From contig VIIQ02000621.1 of assembly GCA_007449985.2 (NCBI GenBank), positions 1 through 64,000 on the forward strand: 64,000 nt of DNA, given 5' to 3'. Shown in pieces: positions 19,713-45,452 of the stretch. Made by a program: the position numbers and the translations under genes. Numbering within the stretch: position 1 is the first letter of the stretch; every line of letters starts with the position of its first letter. The notes below the pieces were generated by a model. It ran no database searches. It had not been told where the DNA came from and saw only the letters and a list, made by a program, of their open reading frames with translations. Source of the stretch: Desmodesmus armatus (Eukaryota; Chlorophyta; Chlorophyceae; Sphaeropleales; Scenedesmaceae).

Positions 19713-21008
19713 TCAGTCAATGATATGGACCACCCTGATACTGGGGGACTCATTCTGCACTTGCAGTACCGCCCACTGAGAGTACTTCTGACTGTCTGGG
19801 TCTGTAGGTGCCCACTCCACTTGATCAACGATCTTGGGGTTCCCTGAAGGGTCTAGCGTGAATGTCGTCGCCGTAATCGACATGACATCACAACTGCCAC
19901 GGTCCATTGGGTATGTGAACTGGTATCCGGGGTAAGTGCCTCCGAAGTTGCTGAAACAGGTGCCGCCTTCTGAGTCGAAGTGGAGAAAAAGCTCCACTTG
20001 ATATTGGGTCATGTTGTAGAACGACCATGGGCCGTATGACGGTGTGCTGTAGACGGCGGCAGCGGCCACGGCTGGCAGCGCGGCAGGCCACAGCACGCCC
20101 AGCACGGCAGCCGCCACACAGGCGTCAAGGGCCTGCAGGAAAAGTCGAACGGTGTCATAAGATGCAATCAGTCATCTTGCAGCAGGCTTCAGGCTAAGAT
20201 AATTGGCAATAGCTGGAATGAAAGCAATTCTATAGCGTAACTACACCAAGGGGGTGTGTAGGTAGATTTAGATTTAGATTTAGATTTAGATTTAGATTTA
20301 GATTTAGATTTAGATTTAGATTTAGATTTAGATTTAGATTTAGATTTAGATTTAGATTTAGATTTAGATTTAGATTTAGATTTAGATTTAGATTTAGATT
20401 TAGATTTAGATTTAGATTTAGATTTAGATTTAGAGCTGCTTGTTGCTGTAAATTTCTTTTGTCATGGGGACTAGTATGATTGTGGAGTGACACCTAGAAG
20501 TTGACCTCCAAGGCTCACAACTCTGCTGCAAGCATGCATTACAGGCAGGACATCACAAGCATGTTGAGCCAGCAGACCTATCACTTACCAGCTGCTTTGC
20601 TGTTGCATCCCGCCATTTGCTTGCACGAACAGCTGACCGCCGGTTGAGAGCTGCACTTTGCCGGATGGGCGTTACAGGAGATGCTGTTGGCAGTGCCCTG
20701 CATTACAAGAAAATAAGTCAAGGGTTGAAGTTGTCATGAGCACACCTGACGCTTGTGCACCAGTGCTGGTGATGACTGCAGGTGGCCGCAAAAAGTATCA
20801 TGGCTAGTGTGCTGGCCCGGCCATTCGGCGACTGCAGCCACCTATAGCGTCAGCTAGCCTGTAACCACCTCATAAGACTGAATGCAGCGCAGCCCATGGA
20901 TGCCGTGAACGCCAACTCCTCCGCAAACTTTACAGGAAGTCCTTGCAATCCTCACCTGGTGCTGCAGCCCAAAGGTGTGTGGTGCATGCGGTTGTAAAAG
21001 GAATGCAT
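19713..21008 (-). CDS. predicted thylakoid-lumen protein of unknown function
   Basis: Three exons on the minus strand (21008-20956, 20697-20589, 20132-19713) join in phase to 193 residues. The N-terminus is a chloroplast transit peptide: Ser/Ala/Arg-rich with no acidic residue over the first 45 residues (e.g. SAALNRRSAVRASKWR). A second signal follows: hydrophobic ACVAAAVLGVLWPAALPAVA ending in an Ala-rich cleavage site, as in lumen proteins. The mature part, about 110 residues, begins VYSTPSYGPW and contains YPGYQFTYPMDRGSCDV and a predicted beta-rich core with two Cys. I do not recognise the family. A Met eight codons further in is an alternative start. Intron 2 contains a 171-bp hexanucleotide array. 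Targeting is inferred from composition. Confidence 0.75.
20264..20434 (+). repeat. (TTTAGA)n hexanucleotide microsatellite, about 28 copies
   Basis: A near-perfect array of GATTTA within intron 2 of the lumen-protein gene. It resembles the telomere unit TTTAGGG but lacks the G run, so it is not telomeric. Confidence 0.97.
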
Positions 21009-21671
21009 ACTGCCTTGCAAGAGCAGTTCAAGTCACCTCTAGGCAACCCTTCCAGTCACTGTTGAAAGGAACCTGCTGCAGATCACAGCGCCTGGCCAAG
21101 CAGCTCTGACGTGAAGCCAAGTTATACTCTGGTGGAAATCTCAGCAAACTATCTGCTGCATGAACTCGTTTTTGGCGTTGAGACGTGCTGAAAGGCTTGC
21201 GACCGAAAGTTTATTGAGGGACACCCGGAGGGCCCAAAATGCGGGAGCAAAAGTGTGACACCTCAGGGGTGCCCAAAAGAACACTTCACCAAGTACCAGG
21301 GTTTCCCTGCAGACGTTTCATCGTTGCCTTCGCGCTTGGCAGATAAACGAAGGTCAGGGGCGAGCAGCCATGTGCATGGCTGATCAGCCACTGTATCAAT
21401 ACAGTGTGCTGCCACAACCATCACGTGATCAAGCAATGAAAACTGCTGCATTCACCAAACAATGGTCAGAAACATGCTTAGTCGATGCCTGTGCACGTGT
21501 ACCAGCACTGAGCGTATGAGCAAGGCTGACCACTGCTCGTCAGCAAGTGACCATCCCAACAGCAGCAGCCATTGGCTGGTGGCTACTGACCCATTGGCGA
21601 ACTCATGACAATAAAGACGGTCATGGCTGAAATCCAGCTGGCAGACGTTTGCCAGGGCTGGCCCATGCACA

Positions 21672-22656
<985 letters not shown>

Positions 22657-22999
22657 TGTTACGACCCATAGGCCTCACAGCAGGCCTCTCGTGCATTCGC
22701 GGCTACACCTTTGTTACACTGGTAGCGGACTGACAGTAGTGCAGTCGGCAAGAGTGCCGACTTTGCATGAAAAAGTCCTCGATTCGATTCCTGGGAGTGG
22801 CGCCCCAGAAAACCTTAACAAAGCGTAGTCCCTCCGAAGTGAACCGATTAACGTGGGAGTTGTGCCCCACAAGGCAACTGATGATGGGCCCAGAGAGGCA
22901 GTGACCGTAAGGAGCCGTCACATTAGGTGGGGGGGAGTGTTACGACCCATAGGCCTCACAGTAGGCCTCTCGTGCATCCGCGGCTACACCTTTGTTACA
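22657..22999 (+). mobile_element. TRIM: miniature non-autonomous LTR retrotransposon with 62-bp LTRs
   Basis: The two direct repeats, 22657-22718 and 22938-22999, are 62 bp each, start TGTTACGACC, end TTTGTTACA and differ at only two positions. A TGGTAGCGG primer-binding-like site begins one base after the left LTR. The polypurine tract GTGGGGGGGAG abuts the right LTR. The 5-bp target duplication TGCAA flanks both ends (22652-22656, 23000-23004). There is no coding capacity in 343 bp. The internal part contains TAGTGCAGTCGG (22737) and GATTCGATTCC (22781), close to Pol III A and B boxes, and two small hairpins, suggesting a tRNA-derived segment. The tract is identical to that of the gypsy element at 10720, so that family is a candidate helper. 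Confidence 0.93.
22737..22791 (+). promoter_or_regulatory. tRNA-like Pol III A-box and B-box inside the TRIM
   Basis: TAGTGCAGTCGG (22737-22748) fits the A-box TRGYNNANNNG, and GATTCGATTCC (22781-22791) fits the B-box GGTTCGANTCC with one mismatch; their spacing is tRNA-like. Between them is a 6-bp stem with a 7-base loop (GACTTT/AAAGTC), like an anticodon arm. The T arm does not pair, so this is a relic, not a functional tRNA. Confidence 0.5.
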
Positions 23000-23004
23000 T
23001 GCAA

Positions 23005-24087
23005 GCAAACTTTGTGTACAGCAAGCTCGTTACTGGCCTTCCCAGAGGAGGAGATAGTCAGCTGGCTGCAGCCGGTTTCAGAATGTGCGTCACCTGCCTA
23101 CCACAACACTGCACGTGGAGTCCACAGATTGCTATCATGGAATCATTGAAGCAGTGAAGCGGGCCTGCGATGACCATCAGCGTGCCTGACCTTCTGTCAG
23201 CAAAGGGTTGTGTGAATCCTGGGCATGGGCTGTTGACAGAGCATTCACTGACGGGCCTTGCAAAGGAGCCAGCTTGACAAGGCATGTTCATGCAGTACAG
23301 TTGGGACCAAAGTGACCTGTAGGCAAGACATGCCAAAGTAAGCCTGTGAGCCGGATGCATATGCCTAGGCCCGTTGGTTGCTGGCTAGCATGGTACCCAC
23401 TGCAGCCCTGGCAAATATACTGCTGTCTTGGATGCACACTGCCCTGGTAGGTAGTCAAGGTAACACTCCGAAGTGCTAACAGTATGCGTGAACTTGGCTG
23501 TGTGTGCGCCTTGGCAAAACACCCCCCCCCCTTTGTCAACCACTCCCCACAACAGCATACGTGGTCCCCCCACAGGGTGCATTGGAGGTCCTGCTCCATC
23601 CTGCCTCGATGTGTTCTGCTGCTTGCAATCAGTGCCTAAAATCACATTCATAGTATGATAGTGCATACTGAAAACATTTCCTCCCCAGTCCTATCGGCAG
23701 CCTTTATGGTAACCTATGGTAAGCTGTTCTGCCACGAACTAATCAAATGCAACTGCAGGGCTGCCATAGACTGTTTTGTATGAGAGGCACGCTTGGGAGA
23801 CTCACATGATGCATTTTTCGTGAATGCGAAGGGAGCACCATGACAGCACTACAGCACAGGCGTTAGGGTTGTGTTCACTGCCCGCCTACTGAGCTTACCA
23901 CCGCAATTGCATTGCAGGTCTCAATGAGTGGGTATGGGCCAGGTTGGGTGCACTAGTGCCGGTAGTCTAGTGGCGAATTGTGTAACAGGGTTCAGGCGCC
24001 GCCTAATGAACAGGCTCATTGCTGTGGTTTCTGGGGTCATTCAATTGATGGATGTGAACAAGTGATGAATTTACCCTCATCAACACA
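23005..24087. other. intergenic upstream of the methyltransferase gene
   Basis: No gene seen. It holds a short poly-C tract near 23521. It should contain the promoter of the gene starting at 24088, but no core element is recognisable. Confidence 0.5.
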
Positions 24088-38956
<14,869 letters not shown>

Positions 38957-39720
38957 AGGAGGGAGGGGGTGCGTCAAAGTGTTTGCAGCAGCATGTGAGG
39001 CAGCCTAGGCCTGCTGTCAGAACAGTATCGCAGGAAGCTGCTGCAGCTGCTGGGGTTGACAACAGTCACACGGGGTGAAGGGAGGACGGTGTGTGTGTCT
39101 GTGTGTGTGTGTGGGGGGGGGGGGGGCGACGAGATCTGCAGCAGCAGGGGAGGCAGCCCGCGGCCAGGAAGAGAAAGCAGGCTGCTGCTGCTGGGGTGCA
39201 GACCACACGCACAGGGGTTGAGAACAGACGTGGTGTCAAAATGTTGCAGCAGCAGGCGACGCAGCCTGCACACAACAAGAGAATTTGCCAGCTGCTGCAG
39301 CTGCTGCTGACGACGTTGCTACTGCAGTAGTAGATTCTGGGGGTGCAGACCCAGCAACAGGGATGCAAGAGCTGGGGGAGAGGGTCATTTGCTGCAGCAG
39401 CTGGGAAGGCAGCCTGCGGCCAAGACATGAAAGCAGGCTGCTGCTGCTGCTGCTGCTGCTGGGGTTGCAGACCACGGCCACAGGGGGTTGAGACGAGATG
39501 GGGCATCAGGTGCTGCAGCAGCAGGTGAAGCAGCCTGCAGCCAAGAAGAGACAGCAGGCTTCTGGGAACGCTGCTGCTGCTGCTGCTGGTGGTGGGAGTG
39601 ATGGGGTGACGACAGTCACAGGGAGTGAAGGAGAGGAGGGGGTGGGCGACGAGACCTGCAGCAGCAGACAAGGCAGCCTGCAGTCAAGATGAGAAAGCAG
39701 GCTGCTGCTGCTGCTGCTGC
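38957..39720 (+). repeat. decayed tandem copies of the 3' end of the last methyltransferase exon
   Basis: About six copies of roughly 130 bases repeat TTGCAGCAGCAG, CAGCCTGCG, AAGAAAAGGAAGCAGGCTGCTG and GACAACAGTCACA. The unit matches the coding sequence just before the stop at 38956. Confidence 0.8.
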
Positions 39721-42700
39721 CCCTCTGGTCGGGTCTTGGGCTGATGTTTGAGCAGAACACAACCACAGGCACTGTGGAGTATGGGGCAGAAGGTTTGACA
39801 GACCACCATGTTGTCGGTTATGTTTGGTACTGTGTGGCAACTCTAGGGCTGCCAACCCAGTGTTGCTATTGTTTCTGACTTGTCTGGTGGTGTCCCTCCA
39901 GCACCTGGCAGTTGGGTTTCCTGCATGATGAGCCTCTTGAGCAAGGTTTGGCATGTGACGTGCACACAGTACGAAGCGATGACGGGTTTGAGTTTCGGGG
40001 TTCAGGGTTTTGTTTGGTGATTGGAATTGGTGGATGCGTCGCCTGATCACAACGGCGGCGGCCAGGATTACTTTGTCTGGCGCTCGTGCTGTGACTGACA
40101 AAGCTGATGGTTGTGTTGAGCTTGCTTGTCACAGCGATGTGTGGGAGCGCACGGAGGCTCATGGTTGTGTTGGGGTTGGCTATGGCAGCAATGTGTGGCA
40201 GCTGCACAGAGGCTGTTGCAGAAGCTGCGTGTGAAGCCAGCTGTTACTGACTGCTTGCACTGCATTGTCTGCCTGCTGGCGAACCTGTTTCAAAGTTGCA
40301 AGTAAACCACAGCCTTTCAGGACTGTGTAAGGCGACTTGGTAGTGCCCCTGGGTGGTCAGGGTTGGGGGTTTTGGGAACGGCTTTGGGCCCAAGGAGGTG
40401 GCAGCAGTGCTGGTTGGGCTGACTGAAGGATAATCAGCCCCAGGGCAGGTTGAGCTAGGGTTAGGGTTTAGGGTGTTGGTTGAAACCCTAAACCCTAGGT
40501 GGGTTTCTGCAAGGCTCACTTGATAGTGAGATGGTGGAGTTGTTCTGGTATTTGATGCACTTTGGGTCAGGCACACTGTCTGTGGTGTCACACCGGCAGC
40601 GGCTGCTGTCCTGTGCGTTGGTTGCTTGTTCGAGTGTGATGTGCAGCCAGGCAGGCTATCATCATGCCAGCATGATGACTTCCAAAACGTTTGTGCCGCA
40701 AACGGTTACTGTAGAGTGTACGGTGCTTGTGGTGGTTTCAGGCGCAGGGAAGCAGTATCTTGGGAGGCACGTTTGCAGGACAGGACATCATATGCCAGCA
40801 GATCAGACAGTTGGCAGGACAGGATCGTGTTGCAACTCCGTGGCTTTGATGTCGTCATGTCGTCAGGCAGTGGACCTTGTATGTGGTGTGGGACGATGGA
40901 AAAGGCATGGAGTTTCACAGTTGCTGCAGGTGACCCGCTGATCTGTGTGTGGTTGTGCGGTTGTACAGGCAGGTTGCGGGATGAAAGTTGATCATGTGTG
41001 CGATGTACAGGCAGGTTGGGGAAGCTGCTTGTACGTGCAGTGTACAGGCAGGGTGAGAATGGGGAAGTTGGTCTTGTGTGCAGAGTGTACAGGCAGGTTG
41101 TGCACGAGGAATCCAAACGTATGTGCAGTGTACAGGCAGGTTATTATCTGACACATTGCTCTTGTGTGCAGTGTACAGGCAGGTTGTAAGTTGACGGCTG
41201 GTCACGTGTGCAATGTACAGGCAGGTTTTGAAGGGGATGTCAATGTTTTGTGCGGTGTGCAGGGAGGTCGTGCTTTGCTCAGTCAATCAGGTGTGCGGTG
41301 TACATGCAGTTTGTGCTTTACAAGTTGATCTTTTGCACAACATACAGGCAGGCATTGACACAGGCCGTGCTTTGGACAGCTGCTGTTTGTACAAACAACA
41401 TGTGCGGTGTACATGCATGCGTACAGGGTGGGTTGCAAGCCCTAGAATAGCCAGTCGCCAGGGGCTGGTGAGCCTTGGGCTAGGAGAACGTCAGGGGCAG
41501 TTGATCTCGTGTATGGTTTATATCCGTTGTGCAGTTACTTGCTGTCCTGATACCATGTGCCAGGTGTCCGCCAGGGATGTGGACAATTTATTGCAGCTAA
41601 GTCTGCATCGGTTTGATGAGCAACCACGAAGGCTCCTAGCAGCTCGATGTGAGGGCAGGCTCAGGCTAAGGATGAGCCATTGTGGAGCATGTGTAGCTGT
41701 GTTTCCGGGCAGTACGGGGCCCCTACAGCACAGCACAAGCAATGCTTTATGCCAATGGGGCAGTGCATGTTGGACGTGTCGGTGCATCTGCAGGCCCTGT
41801 CATGTGCAGGCTGCCTGTCCTGTAGGAACTGCCATGTGCTTGGTTAGCCATGACGTTGCCAGCTGATTCAACTGACAGCCAGCTGGTCAAATTTTCTCAT
41901 GGTCGTTCATGTGGTTGCTGCTTGGGGTCCAGCAATCAGCTGCTGATTGCAGCACTGTGCTGATGCTGATCTGTTGCATGCTGTTTCACCACTGATACAC
42001 CAGGTATGTCAATGTCAGCTCATGCAGATGCTTGCGCTGTGTGGCAATTCTGCCCACCTGCTATGCCCTTGCAAAAGATGTTATGAAAAGCAGACTGCTC
42101 CCAAATTGCTGCATCATCGTGCTGCAGTGTTGTGGGTTTGCATGCTTTGCAAACGTTTTGCCAAGTTTGATAGCATACAGTAAGTTATCCGAGGTGCTGA
42201 GACAGTACAAGTCTGGGCTGAGCTGCTTACTTCAGTACTGCATCATGTGACTCTGCGTACTGGTACTACTTGCTGCTGCTGTACTTAGCAGCAAACCACA
42301 TGCAGATGTCCTGCCAGGGAGGGGAGGGGGTGGTGTAATGCGGAAGCTGTTGTCAGGATGTGACACTCTCACCTCGGAGGTTTGATAGGGTGGCAGTGTT
42401 TGGTGGATGTGGTGTATGTCAGACTGCAGGGTGCAGTCATGGCCAGGGCAGCCGGCAAAGTACCTCCCTTGGCAACGATGTGGGTCTATGCTGGTGATGT
42501 GGTGTGGGCTTCAAGTTGGCTACAGAAGAGTTGGGGCTGTAATTTGCATGGCTGACCCAAAGCTCAAAGCAGCAACAAGCTCCTGGTGTTTGCATGCCTG
42601 TACTGCCCGGCGGCTGCTGGCTACCATTTGCCAAGCATGGCGGTTGCAATTCCATACAATGCACGATGCGAAATACCCACTCTGGTTGACTCTGGTACTG

Positions 42701-43884
42701 CTCTGCAGCGAGTGCACTATAACAGTGACAGTTATCACAGTGACGGTTATAAACCGTCAGAGTATCTGTATCGCAGGACCTCACCCTGCAGAAAGGGGTC
42801 ACCAGAAGCCAGCATGATGCTTGTTACGTGTCTGGCATCTGGGGAAGGGTACAGCCGTACACAAGTAACAGCCCCTCCTAGCACTCACACAAACACCAAC
42901 TCATGAGTTGTTGTCTGTGTCAGTCCAGCCACACGTACAACACACGCACATTGGCATAGCAGATACTGGCTGCCCCCTCCTGTGGTGGCTATGTCACACG
43001 TGCCTCTTTTGCCCCTAGTGATTCCCTACCACAAGGCTATTTATGCAGGCGCCATGTCTGCAGCAACGACAGGGAGCCATGCTAGCGACCAGATGTACTG
43101 GAAACCTCCCCGGTACACAGCCCATCTTGGTGTTGCATGCAGTCTTCAAGGGCCAAAGCCACAGGGCAAAAGCCCCACACCGCACAACATGTGCAGCTTG
43201 ACGTGCAGCGGACACTGGACGCACAAGGACAGCCGCCAAGAAAGGTGCTTCTGTTGGTAGCTGCTACCACAGATATCGGCCTGACATATTATCTAGTGTT
43301 CACACACATGTGTACAGGCGGCCTACACAGCCACAGCCAAATAAAACCAATTGCAGCCGGGACCCCGGCCCCCTGCAGTCAGCCAAAGGCTGTGGTGCAC
43401 AGCACGACCTCGCTCAGCTAGTGCTGGCAGAAACTGCTGCTGTTGCCACAAGGGGCGCCACGATGCACCTAGAGCACATGCAGCACATGCTTTGCTTTGC
43501 AAAAATAGTCGAGCAGGTAGTCAGTGCATGCATGCATGGCGACACAGCCCCCACAAGTTGCCGGCAACAGACTGTGCGTTGCGGCAGTATTGACCAACAG
43601 CCTGTGGGCTGCTGGATGCACAACCAGCACCAAACGCTGCTGCCGCTGGTAGAGGGAGAAGGACGCTCCACACCCCCTCCTGCTGTCGAATATGCTGCCG
43701 CACAACACAACAGCTGCATCTGTCAGTTTGGGCCCCAAGCTCAGCCGCTGTTGCAGAACCTGCTGCTCTGCTGAGGACAGGCAGCACCGTCGCAACACAA
43801 ACATTTGCTGCCAGTGCTGCTTTGAGTACTGCTGACACTGCTGCTGCCCGTGCTGCTGCTGATGGTGGTAAGTAGGGATGCTGC
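39721..43884. other. intergenic, with minisatellites and no supported gene
   Basis: No exon chain could be built. It contains an inverted pair of TTTAGGG units (40457-40497) and a minisatellite (40960-41420). Its left part may be the 3' UTR of the methyltransferase gene and its right part the 3' UTR of TIM14. Confidence 0.5.
40960..41420 (+). repeat. minisatellite with TGTACAGGCAGGTT core, about nine copies
   Basis: Units of about 30-65 bases share GTGTGCAGTGTACAGGCAGG and are otherwise diverged. They are non-coding. Confidence 0.85.
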
Positions 43885-45234
43885 TCAGAAGACTGAGCCC
43901 TGCTTCCTGCCCTTGCCCAGCATCATGTCCTTGGCTTCATTCACCTTGGCAGCAATGTAACTGCTGCCACCTGAATAAAAGGAGAGGCAGCGGGACACAG
44001 CACACATGGACACAGACAGCAGTGAGAATACATAAGGAAAGGAGAACTGAGCTCAACCGAGGGAAGAGGGAAAGGAAAGGGAGTGAGATGTAACTACTGC
44101 CACCTGGGGGAAAGACAGGCAGCGGGGCACCACACACATGGACACAGACAGCAGTGAGAACACATGACGAAAGGAGGAGAACTGAGCTCAATCGAAGGAA
44201 GCAGAATGAAAAAGAGTGCAATGTAACTGCTGCCACCTGGGGGCAAAGGAGGCGGCAAGACACAGCACATATGGACACAGTCAGCGGTTGATGTGCATTG
44301 GGCAGGTGTGCAGGCAAAGCACCAAGCCTGACCTGCCAAGTGCCAGAAATGACAACGGCAGAAGGCCAAATTGCGAGCAGATTTATATCAGTACTTACAA
44401 AACACACCGCCATACACACTGCACCCAGCATCCATCAGCAGCACCACTAGCTGCTGCCGCGGCTGCTACTAGTGTGCTCCCGCCAATAGTTGCTTACCTG
44501 AGTCGGGGTGGTTTGCGATCATGATGCGCCTGTGTGCCTCCTTGACCCTCTCCTCTGCTGCCGACTCCCTCAGGCCCAGGATGAGCGCAGCCTCACGGCG
44601 AGTCATCTCAGACTGGAAACCACCCTGAACAGATGGAGGCAGGTGGTGGTGGTGGGGCAGTGTGGTTATGGCATCAGGCTGCGATCAGCACCACACGCAC
44701 AATCGGGACATGCAGAAATGCTCAAGTGACTGCTGGTACCCGGGGGGGGGGGGGGGGGGGGTAGCCTTGGCACGCTACATGCATAACCCTCTGGGCCTCA
44801 ACTAACGCCAGTGGTTGCACACAGGCATAGTGACTTGCATTGTCAACTGCAAACTGCTCATGTGCTGCTGCTGCCGTCCCTCAGCAGGTTCAGCACACGC
44901 AACTCCTTGGTGCACACTGAGCCTTGTTACTTCTTAAACAAATGAATTGCCGGTATGTATTGTCCCCCATTTGCAACACAGCCCAACATGTGCTCACCTT
45001 ATAGTAGGCTCGCGCTGCTGCTGGAGCTGCCCTAAACCTGATGTACTGCTTCACCACCTCGCGCCCTACGAACGCTGCTGCTGCTATTCCAACACCTGCT
45101 GCAAGAGGGGTCGCCTGCACATGGAGCAACGTGGGGTTTGTTGCCTGACAGCTTCCAAGTGTGTGGGGTGGTGACCACTACAGCAGCGGATGATTCCAGC
45201 AAATGCATGGGTGTGGGTAGCACAGACGCACCAT
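43885..45234 (-). CDS. TIM14/PAM18 J-protein of the mitochondrial import motor
   Basis: Four exons on the minus strand (45234-45232, 45114-44998, 44624-44498, 43970-43885) join in phase to 110 residues. The first exon is only the ATG, followed by GTGCGT; this is a tentative but phase-consistent start. A hydrophobic segment (LAAGVGIAAAAFVG) anchors it in the inner membrane. The J domain shows MTRREAALILGLRES, the catalytic HPD in IMIANHPDS, and the TIM14-typical GGSSYIAAKVNEAKDMMLG. In known members this domain stimulates the ATPase of mitochondrial Hsp70 at the TIM23 channel. Length is normal for the family. It is arranged head-to-head with the Nudix gene. Intron 3 carries tandem copies of the exon 4 start. 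Confidence 0.93.
43960..44290 (-). repeat. tandem copies (about 131 bp) of the TIM14 exon 4 start in intron 3
   Basis: Copies beginning near 43960, 44090 and 44220 share ATGTAACT(G/A)CTGCCACCTG (the exon 4 start read in reverse), then AGGCAGCGGGACACAGCACA and GGACACAGACAGCAGTGAGAA. Only the first carries the full exon. Confidence 0.85.
44742..44760 (+). repeat. poly-G run of about 19 bases
   Basis: A homopolymer in TIM14 intron 2. Its length may be unreliable in the assembly. Confidence 0.9.
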
Positions 45235-45452
45235 GGCTGCTGCTGCTGGCCACCCCTCGGCCTATGAGAGTGTCAGGAGGTGTGTGCACGCTTTTGCGCG
45301 GTCACTGCTGCTGTTGGAGGTGTGCTGCTGCCACTGTGCCAGACTGCTGTTGTGGGTTTGGGACTCAGACGCACGTGAATCGCAAACAACACCTTTGGGT
45401 TTGTGTAAACGTTCAAAGCTGCATCGTGGAGTTATAAGGTGCGCGCGGTGAA
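45235..45452. promoter_or_regulatory. 218-bp bidirectional promoter between TIM14 and the Nudix gene
   Basis: The two start codons (45234 minus, 45453 plus) face away from each other with only 218 bases between them. A TTATAAG at about 45431 is a weak TATA-like candidate. The conclusion depends on the ATG-only exon of TIM14 being right. Confidence 0.55.

Noticed and set aside
20230..20493. 87-residue Leu-Asn repeat frame
   Set aside because: Artefact of the TTTAGA array inside an intron.
22719..22805. A true tRNA gene
   Set aside because: Acceptor and T stems do not pair. Only box-like motifs and one hairpin remain, inside a clear TRIM.
40457..40500. A true telomere or chromosome end
   Set aside because: Only a few TTTAGGG units in inverted orientation, with sequence continuing on both sides.
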